DNA of 58,834 bases from CAVQTK01 sp963716455 (GTDB taxonomy: Bacteria > Pseudomonadota > Gammaproteobacteria > Coxiellales > Coxiellaceae): positions 1 to 58,834 of the forward strand of contig CAVQTK010000014.1 in NCBI GenBank assembly GCA_963716455.1. Reading direction: 5' to 3'. Of this stretch, positions 17,693 to 26,460 are shown in pieces. Under the pieces are notes generated by a model, which had not been told where the DNA came from, searched no databases, and saw nothing but the letters and a program-made list of their open reading frames with translations. Made by a program: the position numbers and the translations under genes. Each line of letters starts with the position of its first letter. Within the stretch, counting starts at the first letter, position 1.

Positions 17693-18050
17693 AAAAAACC
17701 ATATCTGTCATAAATAATAATTGTGACCAAATATTCTATATAATAGAAACATTAGAGAAGCTCTTCAATGTGGGCCGCGCAGCAACCCTTGACTAAACTT
17801 TAGAATTGGTAATATTTTATCCATGATATGAGAAAGGTAAAAACAATTAACTAAGGAATTTTTAGAAATTTAGCGATTATCTGATTAGCCCAAAACCACT
17901 ATGCAACAGCCACAGGTTTATCAGCCCAGTTTTTTTTATAATTAAAATTTATTCGCGGCTTGCTGCCGCGGAACCTTACGCTATGGGGTTTCCCTCCCCT
18001 AAAGGGGGCAGGCAGGGCTTGCCATCCAGGTATCTCACGTGATCGGCCAC
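17693..18050. other. Intergenic region: tex upstream and HAD downstream
   Basis: About 360 bases without a gene. The part next to 17693 should hold the tex promoter (minus strand; AT-rich to about 17760). A CGCGGC hairpin lies at 17954-17970 and a C-run/G-run stem (CCCCTAAAGGGGG) near 17996-18008, which could end the HAD transcript. Nothing else is recognisable. Confidence 0.5.
17954..17970. repeat. CGCGGC hairpin repeat
   Basis: CGCGGC, a five-base loop, then GCCGCG. It is preceded by AAAATTTATT, as is the related hairpin at 32018-32033, where the stem is CCGCGGC/GCCGCGG. A half copy (ATTTGCCGCGG) is near 18740. Confidence 0.5.
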
Positions 18051-18716
18051 CTATAATAAACGTTCAATATCATTAAGATTAATTTCAGCCAAACTATTTA
18101 CACAACGATCTGCTAGTGAAAGTTTTTCGGGTGGATAACTTGTAGTAACTGCTATCACGCTCATTCCCGCTGCTTTTGCCGCAATGATGCCTACTGGAGA
18201 ATCTTCGATTGCTAGACAATGTTGTGGGAGAGTGTTTAGAGAATTAGCCGCCATGCGATAGCCAGTAGGATCTGGTTTGCCAGCCGGGACATCTTCAATA
18301 GTTATGATATTTTGAAAATATTGTTGAAGGCTTCCTGCATCCAAATGCAATAAGGATGTTTTAACTGCTGAACGTTGACTACTAGTACAAATAGCTAATG
18401 GATAATGGGGGGCTAGATTTTTAATTAATGAGACAGCACCTTCACAAGGTTGCAAGTATGTTGAGGCAAGCTCTTGATATGATTTTATTTTTATCAATAA
18501 AAGCTCTTCTAATTGCTCTGGTTTTAATTCAATTTGATGTTTAGCGCATAAGCGCCGCAGTACTTCTTTACAGGGATAACCCACATATTCTTGTAGATGG
18601 GTTTTATAGTCGAAATGAATTCCTAAAGAAGCAACAGTAAATTTAGTAGCTTGGTAATGCACAGGCTCACTGTGAGCGATAGTGCCATCAAAATCAAAAA
18701 TAATCGCTTGTAGCAT
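18051..18716 (-). CDS. HAD-family phosphatase, beta-phosphoglucomutase-like
   Basis: The chosen start gives MLQAIIFDFDGTIAHSEPVH with the nucleophile motif DFDGT. A helical cap follows, then motif II Ser/Thr (ICTSSQRSAV), motif III Lys in AGKPDPTGY, and motif IV IEDSPVGIIAAKAAGM. The order matches class C1 HAD hydrolases of the beta-phosphoglucomutase/phosphatase group; the substrate cannot be named. At 222 residues the length is normal. An ATG six codons upstream is possible but would leave the nucleophile motif unusually far from the N-terminus. Confidence 0.85.
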   Translation of the reverse strand: MLQAIIFDFDGTIAHSEPVHYQATKFTVASLGIHFDYKTHLQEYVGYPCKEVLRRLCAKHQIELKPEQLEELLLIKIKSYQELASTYLQPCEGAVSLIKNLAPHYPLAICTSSQRSAVKTSLLHLDAGSLQQYFQNIITIEDVPAGKPDPTGYRMAANSLNTLPQHCLAIEDSPVGIIAAKAAGMSVIAVTTSYPPEKLSLADRCVNSLAEINLNDIERLL

Positions 18717-18905
18717 AAGAATGCATTGTAACATAAATTTATTTGCCGCGGAAATCCTAAATCTCGCTTTGTTTCAAGTTTCAGCTGTTCGAAGTTCTGA
18801 GCTTAGGGAGATGTAGCCAAATTGAAAAGCTTTAATTTTTGGCTTGAGAACCAAATACATTAAATTTCAATAAAAAGACGAATTGTACTGCTGCGGCTAT
18901 TTTAC

Positions 18906-21485
18906 CTATAATTCTTTAAGAAGTTGATACAAAATTTCTAAACTTTGTTTAGGAGTCAATTCATCTGGATTAATACTAGAAAGCTTATCTAAAATGGGAT
19001 GTCGTAAAGCACCTATGGGTAGCTCTTCTTGATAAGGTAAATTAGCGGAGTAGGGTGGGTGAAAGGCGTTAGCTTCTAATTCTTGCAGTTTGACTTTAGC
19101 TTTTTGTATTACCATGGGAGGTACTCCTGCTAATTGAGCCACCTGTAGTCCATAACTCCGGTTAGCAGGACCTTCTTGAACAGTATGTAAAAAAACGATT
19201 TGTTCACTGTATTCTATTGCCTTTAAATGAACATTGGCTACTTGGGGAAGAACTTCGGATAAAGTTGTCAATTCAAAATAGTGGGTAGCAAATAAAGTGA
19301 AGGCCTTAATCTCTGTTGCTAAGTAAGCAGCCGTTGCCCATGCTAACGATAAACCATCAAATGTACTTGTACCCCTACCAATTTCATCCATTAGGACTAA
19401 ACTTTGATCGGTAGCATTATGTAATATATTGGCTGTTTCGGTCATTTCCACCATAAAGGTGGAACGCCCACTTGCCAAGTCATCCGCGGCACCAATTCGA
19501 GTAAAAATTCGGTCTATAGGTCCTATTTTAGCTGTGTTTGCTGGAACATAGCTTCCGATATAAGTTAATAAAACGATGAGTGCCACCTGGCGCATGTAGG
19601 TAGATTTTCCTCCCATATTGGGGCCAGTAATCATTAGCATTCGCCGATCATCATTCAATACAACATCATTTGGAATAAAAGGTTCAGCGCGGATATGCTC
19701 GACGATTGGATGTCTACCTCCTTTTATGTCTATTCCGGCATTAGGATCAAATTGTGGGGCTACCCAATTTAGTTCGGAAGCTCGCTGGGCAAGATTAGCT
19801 AATACATCTAACTCAGCAATCGCTTCGGCACAAGTTTGTAAGGGGGACAAATATTGATTAATTTCGACTAGCAATTCTTCATAAAGGTTCTTTTCACGAG
19901 TTAGTGCTCGTGATTGGCTGCTAAGAACTTGATCTTCAAATGACTTTAAATTGGGAGTGACATAGCGTTCAGCATTTTTTAATGTTTGACGACGAATAAA
20001 ATCGGGAGGGGCAAGCTTAGCTTGTTGCCGTGAAATTTCTATATAATAGCCATGTATTCGATTATAGCCCACTTTGAGAGTATTTAAGCCAGTTCTTTCA
20101 CGTTCTTTTTTTTCTAGATCAAGTAAAAATTGTTGGCTGTTTTTACTTAAATTACGCAAATCATCCAAAATTGAATCATACCCTGGAGCTATTACACCGC
20201 CCTCGCGAATAATGATTGGCGGTTGATCAACAATAGCTTTGCAAAGTAAATTGTATAAATGATCAAATTGACCTAAAGCTCGTTTTAGTTCTGCCAAACG
20301 ATTAGTCTGTTTTTTTGCTAAATCCCGATGTAGAAGTGGCAGCAAACTTAAAGTTTGGCGTAAACTGGTTAGGTCTCGAGGTCTTGCAGATCTTAAAGCA
20401 ATTCTAGCCAATATCCGCTCTAGATCACTGCAACCTTTTAAGGTCTCTCTTATTGAAGAGAAACTATCATTTAATAATGGAGATTGTAAAAATTCTTGAA
20501 TACAAGATTGCCTTTCTTGCAAAGGCGTTTTATCTCGTAAAGGTTGATTAACCCAACGACGTAATAACCGTGCACCCATTGCAGTCATGGTTCGATCCAA
20601 AACACCGATTAGGCTATGATCATGACTACCACTGAAAGCATTAGTCAATTCCAAATTACGTCGGGTGGCTGCATCCAAAATAATGTGACGTCGTTGATGC
20701 TCTACTTTGATAGCAGTTAAATGAGGCAAGCTAGAGCGTTGGGTATATTGCAGATATTGCAGCAAACAACCTGCTGCGCTGATTGCCAAAGAAAGGTGAG
20801 CCATGCCGAAACCGGATAAATCTTTAGTTCGAAACTGCTGACAAAGTAAGGTTTGCGCACTGCTGATTTCAAACTCCCAAAGAGGACGACGTTGAATCGC
20901 GCACTGCAAATTATCTAAATCCGCATTCAAATACTCTTCACTAATGAGCAATTCGCGGGGATTTAATCGCTCTAATTCGGCCATTAAAATAGCTTTTCCG
21001 GATACTTCTTGAACAATAAATCGACCACTAGTAATGTCAAAGGTAGCAATACCAAATTGCTCACTTTGTTGTGCAATTGCCACTAAATGATTATCATTTT
21101 GTTCATCAAGCAAAGCCTCATCGCTTACGGTTCCAGGAGTGATTATTCTAGTGACTTCACGTGCTACGGGACCTTTGCTGGTAGCAACATTACCTACTTG
21201 TTCACAGATTACTACGGATTCGCCTAAACGAACCAGTTTGGCTAAATAATTTTCAACTGCATGATAGGGAACTCCAGCCATAGGAATCGGTTTTCCACCT
21301 GATTGACCACGCTGAGTCAAAGTAATATTTAATAATTTTGCTACCCGTTCGGCATCTTGATGAAACAATTCGTAAAAATCCCCCATACGGTAAAATAACA
21401 AAGTATTGGGATATTGTGTTTTAATTTGCAAATATTGTTGCATCATGGGGGTGTGTTGATTAAGTGATAAACTAACTGTAGTCAT
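18906..21485 (-). CDS. mutS: DNA mismatch repair protein MutS
   Basis: MutS recognises mismatches and starts repair with MutL. The start at 21485 (MTTVSLSLNQHTPMMQQYLQ) has AAGGAA about ten bases upstream; a longer frame from 21518 lacks support. The protein of 859 residues shows the mismatch-wedge Phe-x-Glu region TLLFYRMGDFYELF, the connector and lever/clamp domains, Walker A MITGPNMGGKSTYMRQ, DDLASGRSTFMVEM, Walker B LVLMDEIGRGTSTFDGLSLAWA and FATHYFEL, and a C-terminal helical tail. It is intact. Confidence 0.96.
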   Translation of the reverse strand: MTTVSLSLNQHTPMMQQYLQIKTQYPNTLLFYRMGDFYELFHQDAERVAKLLNITLTQRGQSGGKPIPMAGVPYHAVENYLAKLVRLGESVVICEQVGNVATSKGPVAREVTRIITPGTVSDEALLDEQNDNHLVAIAQQSEQFGIATFDITSGRFIVQEVSGKAILMAELERLNPRELLISEEYLNADLDNLQCAIQRRPLWEFEISSAQTLLCQQFRTKDLSGFGMAHLSLAISAAGCLLQYLQYTQRSSLPHLTAIKVEHQRRHIILDAATRRNLELTNAFSGSHDHSLIGVLDRTMTAMGARLLRRWVNQPLRDKTPLQERQSCIQEFLQSPLLNDSFSSIRETLKGCSDLERILARIALRSARPRDLTSLRQTLSLLPLLHRDLAKKQTNRLAELKRALGQFDHLYNLLCKAIVDQPPIIIREGGVIAPGYDSILDDLRNLSKNSQQFLLDLEKKERERTGLNTLKVGYNRIHGYYIEISRQQAKLAPPDFIRRQTLKNAERYVTPNLKSFEDQVLSSQSRALTREKNLYEELLVEINQYLSPLQTCAEAIAELDVLANLAQRASELNWVAPQFDPNAGIDIKGGRHPIVEHIRAEPFIPNDVVLNDDRRMLMITGPNMGGKSTYMRQVALIVLLTYIGSYVPANTAKIGPIDRIFTRIGAADDLASGRSTFMVEMTETANILHNATDQSLVLMDEIGRGTSTFDGLSLAWATAAYLATEIKAFTLFATHYFELTTLSEVLPQVANVHLKAIEYSEQIVFLHTVQEGPANRSYGLQVAQLAGVPPMVIQKAKVKLQELEANAFHPPYSANLPYQEELPIGALRHPILDKLSSINPDELTPKQSLEILYQLLKEL

Positions 21486-21712
21486 GGAGTTGAATTTCCT
21501 TAAATATCCTAGAGGCAAAAGCTGAGTATTTTTGTTATTGTGCTATTATCCTTTTAAAACCTCAATATCTTCTTTCGAAATCGTCTTTGGCATATGCTGT
21601 GTTAGCATTTGATTGGTTCCAATCTACTATTTTTACATTCATTTCTGGATCTCTATTTTATCTGATTAAATTGTTATATGATTTGATACCTGCTATGGAG
21701 AAAAAATCAAAA

Positions 21713-22924
21713 ATGATTATACAACCAAAAATACGTGGGTTTATTTGTACGGCTGCTCATCCATTAGGTTGTTTTAAAGCAGTACAAGCCCAAGTCGATT
21801 ATGTAAAAGCACAGGCTTTTCATTCTGGCCCCCAACATGTATTAATAATTGGAGCTTCTACAGGGTACGGATTAGCCAGTCGAATAGTAGCAGCTTTTGG
21901 AGCTAAAGCCGCTACCGTTGGAGTATCCTTAGAACGTCCCGCCGATGGTAGGCGTACTGCTTCAGCAGGATGGTACAATACAGCTGCGTTTGAAAAATTA
22001 GCTTTGCAAGAAGGTTATATCGCAAAAAGTATTAATGGCGATGCTTTTTCGACCGGTGTGAAGGAAGAAACCATAGATTGGATTAAAAAAAGTCATCACC
22101 TAATAGATTTAATTATTTACAGTTTAGCATCTCCACGTCGTATTCATCCTCAAACAGGGGAAGTTTTTAATTCAGTTTTAAAGCCCATTGGCAATAGTTA
22201 CCATAGTAAAACAGTAGATCCTTTTACGGGAGTTGTAAAAGACATTACCATTGAAGCTGCTAGCGATGCAGAAATTATAGCTACAGATGCGGTTATGGGA
22301 GGAGAGGATTGGAGTTTATGGATAAATACCTTATTAGATGAAGGTTTATTAGCAAAAAATGCAAAAACTTTAGCTTATTCCTATATTGGTCCCTCCGTGA
22401 CACACCCGATTTATAAAAACGGTACTATAGGTCATGCGAAACATCATTTATACTTAACAGCTAAAAAATTAGATCAACAATTGCAGTCAATAGGTGGTAG
22501 GGCGTTAATTTCTGTAAATAAAGCTCTAGTCACTCAGGCTAGTTCCGCCATACCCGTGGTACCTTTGTATATTTCTTTGCTTTATAAGCTAATGAAAGAG
22601 CAGGGAACTCATGAAGGTTGTATTGAACAAATGCAACGCTTGTTTTGTCAGCGATTATATACTAAAGAAGGTCCTATTATTGATGAAAAAGGGTACATTC
22701 GGATGGATGACTGGGAAATGGACTTCGCGATTCAAAAGAAAATTGAAGAAATATGGCCTAAAATTAACAATGAAAATTTAAATTATTTAGTTGATCTAAA
22801 TGGCTATATTAATGACTTTTATAATTTATTTGGTTTCAACATCGCCGGCATAGATTATGCTGCTGAGGTAGAAGCAGAACTTAGTATTCCTTCTATTGAA
22901 AAAATAAAAGAGGGTAGCCTTTAA
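21713..22924 (+). CDS. fabV: Trans-2-enoyl-ACP/CoA reductase FabV
   Basis: FabV performs the last reduction of fatty-acid elongation and replaces FabI in some gammaproteobacteria. It is naturally resistant to triclosan in characterised relatives. The start MIIQPKIRGFICTAAHPLGC at 21713 matches the family and follows GGAG; the frame is open 42 codons further but that part has no family likeness. Seen are the NADH-binding GASTGYGLASRI, SLERPADGRRTASAGWYN, the catalytic Y-x8-K as Y234 and K243, and GYIRMDDWEMD. The 403 residues are typical. Confidence 0.95.
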   Translation: MIIQPKIRGFICTAAHPLGCFKAVQAQVDYVKAQAFHSGPQHVLIIGASTGYGLASRIVAAFGAKAATVGVSLERPADGRRTASAGWYNTAAFEKLALQEGYIAKSINGDAFSTGVKEETIDWIKKSHHLIDLIIYSLASPRRIHPQTGEVFNSVLKPIGNSYHSKTVDPFTGVVKDITIEAASDAEIIATDAVMGGEDWSLWINTLLDEGLLAKNAKTLAYSYIGPSVTHPIYKNGTIGHAKHHLYLTAKKLDQQLQSIGGRALISVNKALVTQASSAIPVVPLYISLLYKLMKEQGTHEGCIEQMQRLFCQRLYTKEGPIIDEKGYIRMDDWEMDFAIQKKIEEIWPKINNENLNYLVDLNGYINDFYNLFGFNIAGIDYAAEVEAELSIPSIEKIKEGSL

Positions 22925-22960
22925 GATTCAGGGCTTTCTATTATAAATTTGATTGCATGA

Positions 22961-23079
22961 GAACATTCAGTAATGAGACAAGGTTGGGCAAAAAATCAAC
23001 GAAAAAGCGGAGCATACACGCAGTATGTGAGCATTTTGAGAAGATTTTTTGCCCAAGATTGGCTTGTTAATGAATGTTC
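22961..23079. repeat. 119-bp palindromic element with 34-nt hairpin core
   Basis: Two 37-base arms (22961-22997 and 23043-23079) are inverted repeats of each other, with seven or so mismatches; both start GAACATTCA at the outer end and finish TTGGGCAAAAAATC inside. Between them lies the core at 23007-23040 with stem CATAC/GTATG, shared with 5355-5388 and 51816-51849. It fills the gap between fabV and the next gene. Confidence 0.75.
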
Positions 23080-23174
23080 AATTGGTTTAATGTAGTAAAC
23101 CCTGTTTTAAGATTATGTTAAGGTTAATTTTTTATACTCGTTTGCTATCATAGGAAATATTTAAGGGGGATTTT

Positions 23175-24755
23175 GTGTTTGGAACTAGTACAGTAATTAT
23201 TGAGAAAGATAAGCGGTTTTCTCATTCCTGTTTGTGGGAACTGCAACGAGAGTATTTTCATACAGAAGGGATTGATGCTTGGGTCAACCAAGTACCATTT
23301 TATGTAACTAGTAATCCGTTTCTTGCTAATTGTTACGCACATATTATTATGCGTTTAGCAACGGATTGGATAAAAAAACATCCAGAAGCTATTGATCACC
23401 CTTTTTATATCATGGAATTAGGTACGGGTTCAGGACGTTTAAGTTATTACATTATGAAAAAACTTGATAAATTGCGTAAGCAATTAAAAATGGAAAATAT
23501 CAAGTTTTGCTACATAATGACTGATTTTACTGAAAATAACGTAAAATACTGGGAGGCTCATCCTGCCTTGCAACGCTTTTTTGAAATGGGCATGTTAGAT
23601 GTTGGCATCTTCAACATGGAAGAAGATAATGTCATTCATTTACGCAAAGCTGGGATTACTTTGGGGGAAGGTAGTATTGTTAATCCCTTAAGCGTATTAG
23701 CTAATTATATTTTCGATACCGTTTCACACGATGCATTTACCATTGAAAATGGTAAAGTAAAAGCCTCATTGGTAAATTTAACCACTTTTCATGAAAATAT
23801 GAAAAACGGTAAGCCAGTAGATTGGGAGCAAGTTTCAATTGAACATAAGGCAGTAGATATTGATGAGCATTATTATGAAGACGAAAACTTCAATGCGGTA
23901 GTTAATCAATATAATAATCTTTTAACTAATAGTCATATTTTAGTTCCTATAGCCGGGTTACGTACTATACGCAATTTGAAAAAGTTAAGTAATGATAAGA
24001 TGCTATTGCTTTCTACAGATAAAGGCTATAGCCATGTTGAAGAACTAGATCATCTGGATCATCCACATTTGGCATTTCATGGTAGTTTCTCTATGATGGT
24101 TAATTTTCATGCCATTGCTAAATATTTTGAACATGCAGGTGGAACAGCTATATTGCAAAGTTTGCGTACAGGTATTAAAACTGCTGCTTTTTGTTCGGGT
24201 TTTAAATTGGATGATTATCCTGAGTTAGCATTGGCTATTTATGAGCATGTTGAACGATTAAGCCCAAGTGACTACTTCATACTTCATCGTAATATTAGTG
24301 AAAACTTCCAACATTGTATTTTGAACACCCTCGCGGCTCACATGGCGTTTACTGACTGGGATCCCCATATTTATCAAAAGCTCAGTAAGCAAATCTGTGA
24401 GCAAATTACTGGTGCCGAAAGTGTAACTGTCGAATATTTAACTAGTCATATGCCCAATTTAGCAGATAATTTTTATTATTTACCTAAAGGCTATGACGTT
24501 ATGTTTGATATTGGTATTTTATTTCATACCTTACGACGCTACGCTGACGCGGTTGTTTATTATAAACAGTCTGAGCATTTTTTTGGTGAGCAATTTGGCT
24601 TAACTTATAATATAGCACTTTGTTTATATAATAGTGGCGAATTGCAAGAGGCCTTATCATACTTTAGAAAAGCATTAAAACTTGATCCTAAATCTAAAGA
24701 AAGCAGAGAATGGATCGAATTTATTGAAAAAGAAAGGGCTGAGAATAGAAAGTAA
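23175..24755 (+). CDS. SAM-dependent methyltransferase with C-terminal TPR
   Basis: A 526-residue protein starting with GTG at 23175 behind AAGGGGGA. Residues about 40-340 contain a Rossmann-type methyltransferase with motif I MELGTGSGRLSYYI (80-93), YIMTDFTENNVKYW, and NPLSVLANYIFDTVSHDAF, reminiscent of MidA/NDUFAF7-like (DUF185) protein arginine methyltransferases. The C-terminus (about 455-515) has TPR-like helices (YADAVVYYKQSEHFF, LYNSGELQEALSYFRKALKLDPKSKE). The substrate is unknown. It appears to be a single-gene unit. A MidA assignment is a resemblance, not a firm call. Confidence 0.7.
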   Translation: MFGTSTVIIEKDKRFSHSCLWELQREYFHTEGIDAWVNQVPFYVTSNPFLANCYAHIIMRLATDWIKKHPEAIDHPFYIMELGTGSGRLSYYIMKKLDKLRKQLKMENIKFCYIMTDFTENNVKYWEAHPALQRFFEMGMLDVGIFNMEEDNVIHLRKAGITLGEGSIVNPLSVLANYIFDTVSHDAFTIENGKVKASLVNLTTFHENMKNGKPVDWEQVSIEHKAVDIDEHYYEDENFNAVVNQYNNLLTNSHILVPIAGLRTIRNLKKLSNDKMLLLSTDKGYSHVEELDHLDHPHLAFHGSFSMMVNFHAIAKYFEHAGGTAILQSLRTGIKTAAFCSGFKLDDYPELALAIYEHVERLSPSDYFILHRNISENFQHCILNTLAAHMAFTDWDPHIYQKLSKQICEQITGAESVTVEYLTSHMPNLADNFYYLPKGYDVMFDIGILFHTLRRYADAVVYYKQSEHFFGEQFGLTYNIALCLYNSGELQEALSYFRKALKLDPKSKESREWIEFIEKERAENRK

Positions 24756-24859
24756 GATAGTTGGTAGTGGCTATTAGCTTGTCATCAGATTACTGATTGC
24801 TCCACTACCGCTAATGCGGTCTTGCAATGAGATTCGACTAGCAAAGTGTAGTACCTATA

Positions 24860-26248
24860 TTAAATCATGGTTTCTGGTTTGACTACTTGGTCAAATTCTT
24901 CTGCAGTTAGATATTTTAAATTTAAGCAGGCTTCTTTTAAACTAATTCCTTCAGTATAAGCCTTTTTAGCGATAGCAGCAGCCTTATCATATCCAATAAC
25001 CGGATTTAATGCAGTTATTAACATTAATGAATGGTGTAAATAATAGTTAATTTTATCTAGATTAGCTGTGAGACCGAGGACGCAAAATTTGGTAAATGAG
25101 CGGCATGCATCTGTTAATAAATAAATAGATTGAATAAGATTGTAAATTATTAAAGGCTTATAAACGTTTAATTCAAAGTTTCCCTGAGAATTTGCAAAGC
25201 CAATAGCATTATCATTTCCCATTACTTGAACGCATACCATAGTCAATGCTTCACATTGAGTGGGATTAACCTTTCCGGGCATAATAGATGAACCTGGCTC
25301 ATTAGCAGGAAGAATCAATTCTCCTAAACCACAGCGCGGACCTGAACCTAGCCATCTTATATCATTCGCAATTTTCATTAGAGCTGTGGCTAAAGTTTTT
25401 AAGACGCCACTTGTTAAGACTATTTCGTCATGCGCTGCCAGTGCTGCAAATTTGTTAGCGGCTGAGACAAAAGGCAAACCAGTTAATTCGGCAATATGGG
25501 CAGCAGCTTTTATAGCGAAATCAGGATGAGTATTGAGCCCGGTCCCAACAGCAGTACCTCCGATAGCTAAACGATATAAATAAGGCAGTACTTCCTCTAA
25601 AGCATTTAAATTGCAATTTAATTGCGCCACATAGCCCGAAAATTCTTGTCCTAAAGTAAGAGGAACGGCATCTTGCAAATGAGTACGGCCAACTTTAATA
25701 ATTCCGGCAAATTCCTGTTGCTTTTCTTTAAGCGTATTGCGTAATGTAGTTACAGTGGGAATGAGTTGATTCGTCAGCATTTGAGCGGCTGCTATATTCA
25801 TAGCAGTGGGGAAAGCATCATTGGAAGATTGTGACATATTGACGTCATCATTAGGATGAATGGGATTTTTGCTACCTAATTTCCCCCCAGCTAATTCAAT
25901 TGCTCGATTGGCTATAACCTCATTAACATTCATGTTAGTTTGCGTGCCACTGCCGGTTTGCCAAATTTTTAAAGGAAAATGTTCGTCTAGTTCGCCGCGA
26001 ATCACTTCTTCACTTGCTTTAATGATTAACTCGGTTTTTGCGGAGGGAAGCTTACCCAGTTCCATATTAGTTAAAGCAGCCGCTTTTTTTAAAATTCCAA
26101 GAGCATGAATAACTTCTGGTGGCATATTTTCCCTTCCAATAGCAAAATATTCTAAAGAGCGAGCCGTTTGGGCGCCGCCATATTGATTATTGGGGACTGC
26201 AATTGTACCCATGCTATCGGATTCTAAACGGGTAGATATGGTTGCCAT
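24860..26248 (-). CDS. fumC: Class II fumarate hydratase
   Basis: FumC interconverts fumarate and malate in the TCA cycle and is iron-independent. The 462-residue protein contains WQTGSGTQTNMNVNEVIANRA, HPNDDVNMSQSSNDAFPTAM, GRTHLQDAVPLTLGQEFSGY, GGTAVGTGLNTHPDFA and the signature GSSIMPGKVNPTQCEA with the mobile catalytic loop. Length and motifs are complete. It is downstream of tRNA-Arg on the same strand. Confidence 0.96.
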   Translation of the reverse strand: MATISTRLESDSMGTIAVPNNQYGGAQTARSLEYFAIGRENMPPEVIHALGILKKAAALTNMELGKLPSAKTELIIKASEEVIRGELDEHFPLKIWQTGSGTQTNMNVNEVIANRAIELAGGKLGSKNPIHPNDDVNMSQSSNDAFPTAMNIAAAQMLTNQLIPTVTTLRNTLKEKQQEFAGIIKVGRTHLQDAVPLTLGQEFSGYVAQLNCNLNALEEVLPYLYRLAIGGTAVGTGLNTHPDFAIKAAAHIAELTGLPFVSAANKFAALAAHDEIVLTSGVLKTLATALMKIANDIRWLGSGPRCGLGELILPANEPGSSIMPGKVNPTQCEALTMVCVQVMGNDNAIGFANSQGNFELNVYKPLIIYNLIQSIYLLTDACRSFTKFCVLGLTANLDKINYYLHHSLMLITALNPVIGYDKAAAIAKKAYTEGISLKEACLNLKYLTAEEFDQVVKPETMI

Positions 26249-26292
26249 TATTTCATCCTTATTAAAAAAGAAATATTATATTTAAATGAAAT

Positions 26293-26366
26293 TGCCCCGG
26301 AGAGGATTTGAACCTCCGACCTGTCCCTTAGGAGGGGACTGCGCTATCCATCTGTGCCACCGGGGC
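26293..26366 (-). tRNA. tRNA-Arg(CCT)
   Basis: Read on the minus strand the cloverleaf starts GCCCCGGTGGCACAGATGG, has anticodon stem GTCCC/GGGAC with loop CTCCTAA (anticodon CCT), T arm GGAGGTTCAAATCCTCC-like, acceptor end CCGGGGC and discriminator A. The 3' CCA is not encoded (AAT follows). Confidence 0.93.
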
Positions 26367-26408
26367 TTGGGTTGAATTGTAGCGCAAAGAGTAAGCTATC
26401 AGCAATTC

Positions 26409-26435
26409 AAAAAAAGGAGAGGTAAAACCTCTCCT
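26409..26435 (-). terminator. Rho-independent terminator of the lysozyme-like gene
   Basis: On the minus strand an eight-base perfect stem (AGGAGAGG/CCTCTCCT) with a five-base loop is followed by seven T residues. It lies 26 bases past the stop of the gene ending at 26461. Confidence 0.85.
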
Positions 26436-26460
26436 AATATTTTAGCTTAATATTGAGACA

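Noticed and set aside
23175..24755. Firm assignment as MidA/NDUFAF7
   Set aside because: The methyltransferase core is similar, but the C-terminal TPR and overall layout differ, so only a general methyltransferase call is made.
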